Source of the DNA: JAPYTK01 sp964401935
GTDB lineage: Bacteria; Myxococcota_A; Polyangia; Polyangiales; Polyangiaceae
Assembly (NCBI GenBank): GCA_964401935.1
Contig: CAYOAL010000027.1
Location: 16,271-80,270 of the forward strand
DNA: 64,000 nt
Direction of reading: 5' to 3'
Position 1 is the first letter of the stretch, and every line of letters begins with the position of its first letter. Below, piece after piece: positions 23,844 to 31,530 of the stretch. The position numbers and the translations under genes are program-made. The notes under the pieces are model-generated. The model was not told the origin of the DNA. It ran no database searches and was given only the letters and a program-made list of their open reading frames with translations.

Positions 23844-25274
23844 ATGGCGCGCGCCTCGCACCGCATCATCGCTCTCGTGGCGCGCTACCGCTGGCCCCTC
23901 GGGCTCCTCGCGGCGGCGCTCGCGGTGCGCGTGGTCTGGGCCCTCGCCGTGCATCCGCCCCACGCCTTCGTGTACTCGGACATGCTGTCGTACTACGCGC
24001 GGGCGCTGCGCTTCTCGGCAGACCCGTGGGGTGGACCGTGGCCCGACGAGCCCTTCTACCCGTGGGGCACCCACTATCTGCTCGGCACCCTCATCCTCGT
24101 CGTCGGCAAGTCGTCGGTGACGCTCGGCGCCGCCTGGGCCGCCCTCAACGCCCCCATCGCTCCCCTCGCCTACCTGCTCGCAGGGCGCCTCCACGGCGGG
24201 CCCACCTGGAGCGCGAGCGAACATCGCACCGGCGGCCCCGTCGACGATCCGAACGATCCCGACGAGCGCGTCGCCATGAGTCGCGCCGTGGCCCGCGTGG
24301 CCGGCCTCTTCATGGTCGTCTATTATCCCGCCCTCTCCTACGCGGGTTACTTCCTCAGCGAGTCGCCGTTCATGGTGCTCGTCACCGCCTCCGCGTTCTT
24401 CGCGCTCCGTCTCGCCGATGGCGGGCGCACGAGCGACGCGCTCTGGCTCGGCGTGACCACCGCCCTCGGCTTCGCGGTGAGGCCCCAGCTCCTGGCCGCA
24501 GCGGTGATGCTCTTCGGCTTCTTCGTGTGGCGCCGGCGCGCGTTCCCCGCCCTCCGCCCGCGCCACGCCGCCGCCGCGCTCGCCCCGCTCTTGGTGATGT
24601 TGGCGTTCTCCTCGAGCCTGTCGCTGCGTCACACCGGCCGCCTCACCCCCTTGCCCCACAACGGCGCCGTCAACCGCGTGTTCGGGCGCTGCCACAACCT
24701 GGAGATCCGCTCGAGCGACGCGATGTTTGGCCCCCCCTCGTTCGGGGCGCTGCAGCGCTACGAGGATCAGTTCCCCGACGCGTGGTTCAAGCTCGAGCCA
24801 GCGCTCGGCCCGAAGCTGAGCGTGCCGGGACGGATCATCGACGAAGGGCCGCTCCACGACCTCGCGGATCGGTGCATCGAGGCGAGCGGTACGCGGCGGC
24901 AGCTCTACTACGCGGCGACCCACGTGGTGCTCCTGTGGGGCTACCACGTGGCCTGGCCCGACATGGCGCAGGTGCCGTTCCGCTTCCACATGCGCGGCTG
25001 GACCCGCGCCCACCTCATCGTCTTCGCGATCCCGGCCCTCATCGCGATGGCGATGGGGGGGAGCTCGCGCTGGCCACGGCACGGGGTGGTCGCCATCTAC
25101 CTGTGGAGCCTGTTCGCCGTGACGATGCTCTTCATGGGAGCGGCGCGGTTCCGCGTGCCCTACGATGTGCTCTCCGTGGTGCTTGGCCTCGACGTCTACG
25201 GCAGGGCGGCGGTGCTCGTCACCCGCTGGTGGCGCCGCCACCTCGGAGGCGGAGACGACGCCACGAGCTCGTGA
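23844..25274 (+). CDS. Polytopic membrane glycosyltransferase-like protein (PMT/ArnT-like)
   Basis: A 476-residue membrane protein. After a first helix (PLGLLAAALAVRVVWALAV), the loop FVYSDMLSYYARALRF resembles the acidic first-loop signature of GT-C glycosyltransferases that use polyprenyl-linked sugars. About ten hydrophobic segments follow, with a loop containing PNDPDERVAMSRAVARVAG and FFLSESPF-like spacing (GYFLSESPFMVLV), then AVRPQLLAAA. A periplasmic domain with two Cys occupies about residues 265-360. The ending is basic with an acidic tail. The donor and acceptor are unknown. It could instead be another membrane protein of the same general topology, so the family is given as likely only. 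Confidence 0.65.
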   Translation: MARASHRIIALVARYRWPLGLLAAALAVRVVWALAVHPPHAFVYSDMLSYYARALRFSADPWGGPWPDEPFYPWGTHYLLGTLILVVGKSSVTLGAAWAALNAPIAPLAYLLAGRLHGGPTWSASEHRTGGPVDDPNDPDERVAMSRAVARVAGLFMVVYYPALSYAGYFLSESPFMVLVTASAFFALRLADGGRTSDALWLGVTTALGFAVRPQLLAAAVMLFGFFVWRRRAFPALRPRHAAAALAPLLVMLAFSSSLSLRHTGRLTPLPHNGAVNRVFGRCHNLEIRSSDAMFGPPSFGALQRYEDQFPDAWFKLEPALGPKLSVPGRIIDEGPLHDLADRCIEASGTRRQLYYAATHVVLLWGYHVAWPDMAQVPFRFHMRGWTRAHLIVFAIPALIAMAMGGSSRWPRHGVVAIYLWSLFAVTMLFMGAARFRVPYDVLSVVLGLDVYGRAAVLVTRWWRRHLGGGDDATSS

Positions 25275-25325
25275 CCGGAGCGCCCCGCCGAGCGGGTTGG
25301 GCGCAGCTTCGAGCCGCCCTCGCCG

Positions 25326-25622
25326 CTACTCGCTCGACGCCGGCGCGGGGCCCGGCGCGACCGCGTCGTCACCGGAGCCGGTGGGGCGTGGCCCAGGCTT
25401 GGCGGCCTCGTGGGCGGCGCAAGCGGCGGCGTCCCCCGCGGTGCAGAGCTTCCCGAGCTCTTCGCACGCGCTCACGGTGCCCGCCTTGCACTTGGCCTGG
25501 TTGAGCTCGTGGGGGTTGGCGGGCGCCTCGCGACCCGCGTCTCGGTCGCAGGCGCCGAGCGCGACCACGCCCGCGACGGCGAGCCAGGCCACGAGCTGCG
25601 AACCGGTGCGCGCGCGCAGCAT
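25326..25622 (-). CDS. Small Cys-rich lipoprotein (98 residues)
   Basis: The ATG at 25622 is eight bases after the BMC-T stop codon on the same strand, so the two genes are almost certainly one operon. The signal peptide ends in VVALGAC. The mature part has KCKAGTVSACEELGKLC and GDAAACAAHEAAK, which resembles a single degenerate Sel1-type Cys-paired repeat, and ends in a Pro/Gly/Ala-rich tail. A lipoprotein coupled to a shell-type protein is unexpected. Function unknown. Confidence 0.65.
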   Translation of the reverse strand: MLRARTGSQLVAWLAVAGVVALGACDRDAGREAPANPHELNQAKCKAGTVSACEELGKLCTAGDAAACAAHEAAKPGPRPTGSGDDAVAPGPAPASSE

Positions 25623-25630
25623 GGGGTGCC

Positions 25631-26263
25631 TCAACGCTCGCCGCGGTTGATCTGCTCGAGCGCGGCGGTGGCCGCGGCCGCGCCGTAGTCGATCTGCGCC
25701 TCGGAGCCGGCCATGATCAGCCGGCCGGTGGCGCCGAAGACGCGGATGTCGATGAGGCGGATGTCGGCCGCCTTGAGAGCCTCGTTGCAGGCGATCGAGA
25801 GGTAGGCCGCGGGCTCGGCCTCCATGATGAGCACCGAGTCGCCTGCGAGCACCATGTTGCCCCAGGCGAGGCCGGTGAAGGCGATCGCGTGATCCTGCTC
25901 GACGGAGCGGATGATCTTGTTCTGGAGGATCTGGCACTTCGCCCGGTCGGACTCCTTGAGCCCCGACGCCGACAACACCGCCTCCCCTGCCGCGCGCACC
26001 TCGCCTTGATCTTCGTGATGCACCTGCATCATCCCGAACACGCGCTCGGTCACCATCGAGCCGAGACGCACGCGGGTGGCCTTGAGCGCCTGATCGATCT
26101 TCGCGTGGATCTCCATGGCGGGAGCGATCTCGAGAAACAGCGCCGCGTCGAACTCACGAGGGTCGTACACGCGGTTGGTCTTGGCCATGAACTGCGCCAG
26201 CTGAGGCTGGAGCGAGTCGAGGAACACGTAGGCCCGCAGCTGGAATCCGGTCGGTTCGGACAT
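25631..26263 (-). CDS. Orphan trimeric bacterial microcompartment shell protein (BMC-T, EutL-like)
   Basis: A 210-residue protein from the ATG at 26263. It appears to hold two fused BMC domains. The second is the clearer: AYLSIACNEALKAADIRLID, then FGATGRLIMAGSEAQIDYGA and AAATAALEQI, matching the helix, strand and GxGR/GSEA pattern of shell proteins. The first, MEIHAKIDQALKATRVRLGS then MQVHHEDQGEVRAAGEAVL, repeats the same plan. The N-terminus (FLDSLQPQLAQFMA) resembles EutL-type proteins. Tandem-domain members form trimers that tile into polyhedral protein shells and often have a gated pore. No BMC-H, BMC-P or cargo enzyme gene is in the window; only a small lipoprotein follows. This is a reading by eye and should be confirmed. 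Confidence 0.65.
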   Translation of the reverse strand: MSEPTGFQLRAYVFLDSLQPQLAQFMAKTNRVYDPREFDAALFLEIAPAMEIHAKIDQALKATRVRLGSMVTERVFGMMQVHHEDQGEVRAAGEAVLSASGLKESDRAKCQILQNKIIRSVEQDHAIAFTGLAWGNMVLAGDSVLIMEAEPAAYLSIACNEALKAADIRLIDIRVFGATGRLIMAGSEAQIDYGAAAATAALEQINRGER

Positions 26264-26621
26264 GCGCCCGACGGTGCCAGCACGGGCGCCTCGATGCAAC
26301 GGGCTTGCAGTGCAAATTCCACCACCTGCACCCCATCCAACGGTGGGCCTCCGGGGTGCCGTCGGGCCTCGAGGGGGGCCGCGCGGGAGCCGCCACGGTG
26401 GCAGCGGCGACCTCCGCGCACACGTCTCCCGACATTGGCGCACTGGTCAAGACGTAGCTCGCTGGGAACCAAACGATCCTTGTAGTCTTCTGTGCGCCAA
26501 GAGCCCCGAGGGTCGCTAACCACTCGTGAACACGTTTGCCAACCTTTCACCCCGGAGATGGACGATTTCCTGCATTCTAAGGGCTGGGGTCTTGGTTTCC
26601 GAGAACGGGTGGATCAGCCAG
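26264..26621. other. 358-base divergent gap between BMC-T and vWA genes
   Basis: No gene of normal composition is visible. About 42 bases upstream of the BMC-T start is TTGCAGTGCAA (26305-26315), a 5-1-5 palindrome, with a further GCAA...TTGC pair overlapping it; this could be an operator. The end near the vWA gene (26460-26600) is less GC-rich and probably holds its promoter, but I cannot pick a convincing -35/-10 pair. Confidence 0.5.
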
Positions 26622-27740
26622 ATGAACACGACGATGCGCTACACGATGAGCGCGGTGACCGTCACCGCGTTGGCCTTCGCAGCTTGTACCGGCGGCATTG
26701 GGTCGCAGCTCGACGCGGGGGCGGGCGCCGGCGCCGGCAGCGGCACCGACTCGACGGGGGTGGGCTTCGATCCGAACGGGTCGGGCTCCAGCAGCGGCGG
26801 AAACGAGAACTCGTGCGGCGACCTCCTGTTCGAGCCGACGCTGGTCGGCGTCGACATGATCGTGAGCGTCGACAAATCGGGGTCGATGGACAACAACAAC
26901 AAGTGGAACAACGCCGAGGCGGCGTTCACCACGTTCTTCACCTCCCCCGAGGCCGACAACCTCTCGGTCGCGTTGAAGTTCTGGCCCGACAACACCTGCT
27001 ACGGGCCGCTCTGCGACTTCGACGGCTGCGCCACCCCACAGGTGCCGCTGGGGCCGCTGTCGGACTCGACCCAAGAGGCCGCGCTCGTGAGCGCGTTCAA
27101 CGCGGCCGGCCCGGGCGGGGCCACACCGATGGAGGCCGCCCTCGCCGGCGCCACCCAGTGGGCGCTCGCTCAGCAACAGAACGCTGAGCTCGGTCGGAGG
27201 GTCGTGGTCGTGTTCCTCACCGACGGCGAGCCGAACGGCTGCAACGAGGACATCAACGTGATCAAGTCGTACGCGGCGAACGCCTACGCCCAGGAGGAGA
27301 TCCTCACCTTCGCGGTCGGTCTCGAGGGCTCCAACGAAAACGACATGAACCAGATCGCCCAAGCGGGTGGCACGGGCATGGGCTACTTCATCGGCAACAA
27401 CAACGCCGAGCAGGAGCTGCTCGACGCGCTGAAGGCGATCCAGGAGGTGGCGGTGGCCTGCACCTTCGCCCTCCCCGAGAGCCCCGATCCCACCAAGCAG
27501 CTCGATCCCAAACAGGTCGACGTCGACTACGATCCGGGCGACGGCGGCACCCCCACCGACATCCCCCAGGTGGTCGACGAGGCGGCGTGCGACCCCAGCA
27601 CCGGTGGCTGGTACTACGACGACAACGACGATCCGTCGGTCATCTTCCTGTGCGAGGCGAGCTGCGACCTCATCAACGACGTCAACAAGCCCGACGGCAA
27701 GCTGAAGCTCTCGGCCGGCTGTCTCCTCATCGCTCAGTGA
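26622..27740 (+). CDS. vWA-domain lipoprotein (tandem pair, first member)
   Basis: A 372-residue lipoprotein. The ATG at 26622 gives a signal peptide ending in AFAAC; the frame is open further upstream but without a signal sequence. A Gly/Ser/Ala linker leads to the vWA domain, opening with VDMIVSVDKSGSMDNNNK (MIDAS intact) and including VVVVFLTDGEPNGC and the TPMEAALAGATQW block. The C-terminal module GGWYYDDNDDPSVIFLC, then CD and a final GC, is shared with 2125 and 27763. The next gene is a close relative; together they look like a tandem duplication. A 23-bp direct repeat spans this gene's stop codon and the next gene's start. Confidence 0.85.
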   Translation: MNTTMRYTMSAVTVTALAFAACTGGIGSQLDAGAGAGAGSGTDSTGVGFDPNGSGSSSGGNENSCGDLLFEPTLVGVDMIVSVDKSGSMDNNNKWNNAEAAFTTFFTSPEADNLSVALKFWPDNTCYGPLCDFDGCATPQVPLGPLSDSTQEAALVSAFNAAGPGGATPMEAALAGATQWALAQQQNAELGRRVVVVFLTDGEPNGCNEDINVIKSYAANAYAQEEILTFAVGLEGSNENDMNQIAQAGGTGMGYFIGNNNAEQELLDALKAIQEVAVACTFALPESPDPTKQLDPKQVDVDYDPGDGGTPTDIPQVVDEAACDPSTGGWYYDDNDDPSVIFLCEASCDLINDVNKPDGKLKLSAGCLLIAQ

Positions 27741-27777
27741 TGCACACGCGGCGGGCTCAGTGATGCACACGCGGCGG
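27732..27777. repeat. 23-bp perfect tandem duplication across stop and start codons
   Basis: GCTCAGTGATGCACACGCGG plus CGG occurs twice with no gap. The first copy contains the stop codon (TGA, 27738-27740) of one vWA gene. The second contains the start (ATG, 27763, with GTG at 27760) of the next. A single copy would have given a TGATG-type overlap, so the duplication appears to have separated two genes that once overlapped. Confidence 0.95.
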
Positions 27778-28914
27778 CGAGCCACCGAGTCGGCGAGCCT
27801 CGCGCAGGTGGGCTGGCTCGCGCTCGCCCTGGCGCTCTCGGCGACGTCGTTCGCCGCCTGTGGCGAAGACGGCGACGAGGGCGCGGGCGGCGCCGGCACC
27901 GACAGCACCAGCGCGAGCGGCGGCCTCGGCGGCGGCTTCTCGAGCTCGAGCGCCACTGGAGGCTTCGACGCCTGCGCGCAGGCCACGGTGCGAGGCGAGC
28001 GCGTCCCCGTGCAGCTCTACATCATGTTCGATAAGTCGCAGTCGATGCTGCTCGATCAGAAGTGGGCGGGGGCGAGCGCGGCCCTCACCGCCTTCTTCCA
28101 AGACGAAGACAGCGCCGGGCTGGCGATCGCCCTCCGCTTTTTCCCCGACGACGACCCGGTGGCCGGCTGCGACGAGCCCTCGTGCAGCGTGGACGCCTGT
28201 GCCGCCCCGCTCGTACCGCTCGGCATGCTCAACGCGCTCCCCGCCCACAGCGATCCGCAGCAAGCGGCGCTGGTGATGGCGGTGCAGAGCCGCACCCCTT
28301 CGGGGCAGACCCCCACCTACGCGGCGCTCGCCGGGGCCGAGCAGTGGGCGATCGCCAACGCGACCGAAGGCCTCAAGACGGCCGTCATCCTGGTGACCGA
28401 CGGCGAGCCCAACGGTTGCCCTCCGGAAGACACCGCCTCCATCGCGGCGCTCGCGGCGGACGCTCGCACGAGCGCCGACGTGTACACGTACACCATCGGC
28501 ATGGAGGGCGCCGACGTCGCCCAGCTCGATCAGATCGCGGTGGCCGGCGGTACGGAGGCGGCCTTCGTGGTCGGCGGCAGCTCGATCCACAACGATCTGG
28601 TGGCGGCGTTCCGCGCCATCGGGACGGCCCCCATCCAGTGCAGCTTCCCGGTGCCCGACGCGGAGACCGCCGGGCAGCCGGTCGATCCCGCCCTGGTGAA
28701 CCTCACCTACACCACGAGCGACGGCGCGGAGCCAGAGACGATCGAGCAGGTGGGGAGCGCCGCCGACTGCGGCGCGGACGACGGCTGGTACTACGACGAC
28801 GCCGAGAACCCCACGACGATCCATCTCTGCCCGGCCACCTGCGACCGGGTGCAGGACGGTCCCGCCGGCGGGTCGCTCGACGTGGTGCTCGGCTGCGCGA
28901 CGATCGTCAAGTGA
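27763..28914 (+). CDS. vWA-domain lipoprotein (tandem pair, second member)
   Basis: A 383-residue lipoprotein starting at the ATG at 27763 (a GTG sits one codon earlier). The signal peptide ends in TSFAAC after a longer charged N-region. The linker is Gly/Ser/Thr-rich. The vWA domain starts at VQLYIMFDKSQSMLLDQK; the MIDAS D-x-S-x-S is kept although the usual SGS is SQS. AVILVTDGEPNGCPPED and PTYAALAGAEQW match the first member of the pair. The C-terminal module DGWYYDDAENPTTIHLC, CD, then GC is conserved. Its stop codon lies inside the first unit of a 13-bp minisatellite. Confidence 0.85.
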   Translation: MHTRRRATESASLAQVGWLALALALSATSFAACGEDGDEGAGGAGTDSTSASGGLGGGFSSSSATGGFDACAQATVRGERVPVQLYIMFDKSQSMLLDQKWAGASAALTAFFQDEDSAGLAIALRFFPDDDPVAGCDEPSCSVDACAAPLVPLGMLNALPAHSDPQQAALVMAVQSRTPSGQTPTYAALAGAEQWAIANATEGLKTAVILVTDGEPNGCPPEDTASIAALAADARTSADVYTYTIGMEGADVAQLDQIAVAGGTEAAFVVGGSSIHNDLVAAFRAIGTAPIQCSFPVPDAETAGQPVDPALVNLTYTTSDGAEPETIEQVGSAADCGADDGWYYDDAENPTTIHLCPATCDRVQDGPAGGSLDVVLGCATIVK

Positions 28915-29063
28915 CGCGAAGGCGTGACGCGAAGGCGTGACGCGAAGGCGTGACGCGTGGGCGCGACGCGAAGGCGTGACGCGATGGCGCGACGCGATGG
29001 CGTGACGCGTGGGCGCGACGCGATGGCGTGACGCGTGGGCGCGACGCGTGGGCGCGACGCGTG
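28911..29063. repeat. 13-bp tandem repeat, about 11 copies
   Basis: Units of GTGACGCGAAGGC and its variants (GYGACGCGWDGGC) run head to tail from within the stop codon of the vWA gene to 20 bases before the end of the convergent hydrolase gene. The first three units are identical and later ones diverge. The length of 13 shifts frame at every unit, so the array is not coding. Confidence 0.95.
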
Positions 29064-29083
29064 ACGTGGCGGGGGGCGCGTGC

Positions 29084-29935
29084 TCACGGCGCAGAGCCGC
29101 GCGCCTCCGCGCCCAGCAGGCGGTGCAGCGTCGCGACGAAGGCGGCGCGGCCGCTCTGCTCGAGCCACGGGAAGTGACCGGCCGCGGGCACCACCGCCGC
29201 GCGGACCAAGGCGTTCGGCAGGGCCGCTCGGTTCGCCTCCGCCACCGCGACGCCGAGCGGATCGCTCTGTCCCCAGACGAGGTGGGCTCGCCCGCGGAAC
29301 GCGCCGGCCCACCGCGGCCAGGAGCGCATGTCGTTCGTCTCGGCGAGCACCCGCGCGTGCACGTCGGGGTGCGCGGTGGTGGCGGAGAGCGCGGGCGGGA
29401 GCGGCTCGCTCGGATCGTGGAAGTACGCCCGCGCCTGGGTGTGGAAACGCGCGGTGGGCTCGGTGGGGGGCGTGAGCGCTCCGAGCGCTGCGATGCGGCG
29501 CCGGAGCGCCCGATCCCCAGCCGCGTTCGCCTCCATCCGTGGGGAGCAGGCGGCGAGCAGGGTGAGCGAAGCGACGCGCTCGGGATCCTCGAGGCACGCC
29601 CACGCCACGTAACCTCCGAACGAGTGGGCGACGAGGTGGACGCGCGGCGCGGACGGGTCGCCGTGAGCCGCCACCACCGCCCACACGTCGCGCGCGAGCT
29701 CCTCGAGCGAGAACCCGGGCGGGTCGGGCCACGCCGAGCCGCCCACCCCTCGGTAGTGAAAGCAGACCACCCGGAACCCCACGTCGATCAGCAGCTCACC
29801 GAGCGGCAGCACGTAGTCGCAGCTGAGCCCTGGCCCTCCCGCGAGCACCACCGCGAGCTCCCCGCGCCCGGCCGCGGCGGCCAGCAGCGGGCCGGCCGGA
29901 CCCGGCACCGTCGCCCAGCGCCACGCGCCGCTCAT
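29084..29935 (-). CDS. Alpha/beta-hydrolase (proline-iminopeptidase/epoxide-hydrolase-like)
   Basis: A 283-residue cytoplasmic hydrolase from the ATG at 29935. Motifs: VVLAGGPGLSCDYVLP (oxyanion loop of the HGGPG type), FHYRGVGGSAWPD, the nucleophile elbow VAHSFGGYVAW (Ser105), VWGQSDPLG (Asp225) and PAAGHFPWLEQ (His254). The catalytic triad is complete. The GGPG loop is typical of proline iminopeptidases and related esterases, but substrate cannot be fixed. It lies on the opposite strand to its neighbours and is divergent from the MopE-like gene. Confidence 0.85.
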   Translation of the reverse strand: MSGAWRWATVPGPAGPLLAAAAGRGELAVVLAGGPGLSCDYVLPLGELLIDVGFRVVCFHYRGVGGSAWPDPPGFSLEELARDVWAVVAAHGDPSAPRVHLVAHSFGGYVAWACLEDPERVASLTLLAACSPRMEANAAGDRALRRRIAALGALTPPTEPTARFHTQARAYFHDPSEPLPPALSATTAHPDVHARVLAETNDMRSWPRWAGAFRGRAHLVWGQSDPLGVAVAEANRAALPNALVRAAVVPAAGHFPWLEQSGRAAFVATLHRLLGAEARGSAP

Positions 29936-30235
29936 CGCGCAGCCGCTCTCCGCACCGCCCGACACGAAATATCGCTGGGGCCAACTTTTTGGGTTCCACA
30001 GTAGGCACATGTGGTGTAATGTGGGAACGAACGGGGTGCGACGCGCCTCGAAAGAACCTCCCGGACGCAATCGAGGACGAGTCCTCGAGCTCGCGCGTCG
30101 AGCGAGCCCCCCAAGGGCCGCACTGTGCCTTCTGAGCGTGTGCCTGCAGCGCGTGTCTCTCCCGAGCGTGTGCCTGCAGCGCGTGGTGTGTTGGCTGGGC
30201 GCCGACCGTGTCGGTCGCCTTTGGAGGTGTTGGTG
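29936..30235. other. 300-base divergent gap, promoter region
   Basis: The part near 29960-30025 is AT-rich (AAATATCG, ACTTTTTGGG, GTGTAATGTG) and probably holds promoters for the divergent hydrolase and MopE-like genes; TGTAAT (30015-30020) could be a -10 element. From 30134 to 30185 a 22-bp sequence is repeated with a 30-base period. An open frame across it gives only short repeats and no signal peptide. Confidence 0.5.
30134..30185. repeat. 22-bp direct repeat with 30-base period
   Basis: GAGCGTGTGCCTGCAGCGCG plus TG occurs at 30134-30155 and 30164-30185. Both copies carry a PstI-like CTGCAG palindrome. The pair lies 50 bases before the ribosome-binding site of the MopE-like gene, so it would be in the leader of the transcript. 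Confidence 0.85.
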
Positions 30236-31495
30236 ATGAGGCGCGTGTCGTTCGGTTGGATTCTTGGGGGTGTAGGTCTGGCGGCCCTCGCGGCCGGTGC
30301 GTGCACCGTCGGCGGTGGCTCGCAGTTCAAGAGCGGTGAGGGCAAGGGCGCCTCGGGGGGCTCGGGCGGCAGCGCGTCCAGCGGGTTCGAGCCCGGCGGC
30401 GGCGGCGACGACGGCGCGACGCTGTGCAACGCGGGCCCCGATGAAGACCAGGACGGCGACGGCTTCACGATCAACGATGGCGACTGCAACGACTGCGACG
30501 CCAACGTAAACCCGGCCGCGATCGAGGTGCAAACCGATCCCTCCGACACCGAGGCCGCGCCGGCCGACGAGAACTGCAACGACGAGATCGACGAGGTGCT
30601 CGCGCACTGCGACGACGGCCTCGTGCTCACCGACACCAACCCACTGAACGCGGCGGCGGCCATCGATCTGTGTCACGACGCCAACACCGGCCCCTTCGGC
30701 GTGAAGGCCGCGCGGTGGGTGCGCGCCAACGGCACCCCCGCCACCAACATCGAGAACGCGATCGGCCTCAAGCCGCAGTTCGGGGTGAACTCGGCGCGGA
30801 ACGGCGCGAGCATGCTGGTCATCTCGTCGGGCTACGCACGCGACGCGAACGACCCCACCCCCTGCGCGGCGCAGAGCTGCGAGACCACCGGGGCCGGGAC
30901 CGCGCCCCCCGGCTTTCCCCAAGACGTCCCGGGGTGCAGCGGCAGCAGCAGCATCAACGACGACGTCGCCCTCGAGGTGGAGCTCGTGGCGCCGAGCAAC
31001 GCCACCGGCTACTCGTTCGAGTTCGCGTTCATGTCGTTCGAGTTCCCCGAGTGGGTGTGCACCTCGTATAACGATCAGTTCATCGCGCTCGTGACCCCCC
31101 CGCCCCAGGGCTCGATCAACGGCAACATCTCGTTCGACGCCCAGACCAACCCGGTGTCGGTCAACGTGGCGTACTTCGACAACTGCGATCCGTCGGGGGT
31201 CTCGGGCTACGCGAGCTTGTGCTTCGGCGGCAGCTGTCCGGCGCCCCCCAACCCGTACTGCCCGCTCGGTGCGGGCTTCATGGATGGCACCGGCTACAAC
31301 GAGTGGGGCGACGCGGGCTCCACGGGGTGGCTCGTCACCACCGCGCCCGTCACCGGCGGCGACACCTTCACCATCCGCTTCGCGATCTGGGACACCGGCG
31401 ACGACAACCTCGACTCGACGGTGATGCTCGACAACTTCCGGTGGATCGCAGAGGGCGGCACCGTGGCCGTCGGCACCATCCCCGCGCCGCTCTAG
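30236..31495 (+). CDS. Choice-of-anchor-L lipoprotein with MopE-like Ca-binding segment
   Basis: A 419-residue lipoprotein. The ATG at 30236 has GGAGG eight bases upstream and yields a signal peptide ending in LAAGAC. After a Gly/Ser linker comes DEDQDGDGFTINDGDCND, then DANVNPAAIEV, the acidic calcium-binding pattern of MopE-like metal-binding segments. The remainder (about residues 130-415) matches the choice-of-anchor-L domain: an early FGVNSARNGASMLVISSG, GYSFEFAFMSFEFPEWV, NDQFIALV, and the end TFTIRFAIWDTGDDNLDSTV then MLDNFRW. These beta-sandwich proteins are found on myxobacterial surfaces; their partners are unknown. Cys residues come in several pairs. Confidence 0.85.
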   Translation: MRRVSFGWILGGVGLAALAAGACTVGGGSQFKSGEGKGASGGSGGSASSGFEPGGGGDDGATLCNAGPDEDQDGDGFTINDGDCNDCDANVNPAAIEVQTDPSDTEAAPADENCNDEIDEVLAHCDDGLVLTDTNPLNAAAAIDLCHDANTGPFGVKAARWVRANGTPATNIENAIGLKPQFGVNSARNGASMLVISSGYARDANDPTPCAAQSCETTGAGTAPPGFPQDVPGCSGSSSINDDVALEVELVAPSNATGYSFEFAFMSFEFPEWVCTSYNDQFIALVTPPPQGSINGNISFDAQTNPVSVNVAYFDNCDPSGVSGYASLCFGGSCPAPPNPYCPLGAGFMDGTGYNEWGDAGSTGWLVTTAPVTGGDTFTIRFAIWDTGDDNLDSTVMLDNFRWIAEGGTVAVGTIPAPL

Positions 31496-31530
31496 CCGCT
31501 GAGCCGCGATCGCTGGTAGAACCGTCGGGC

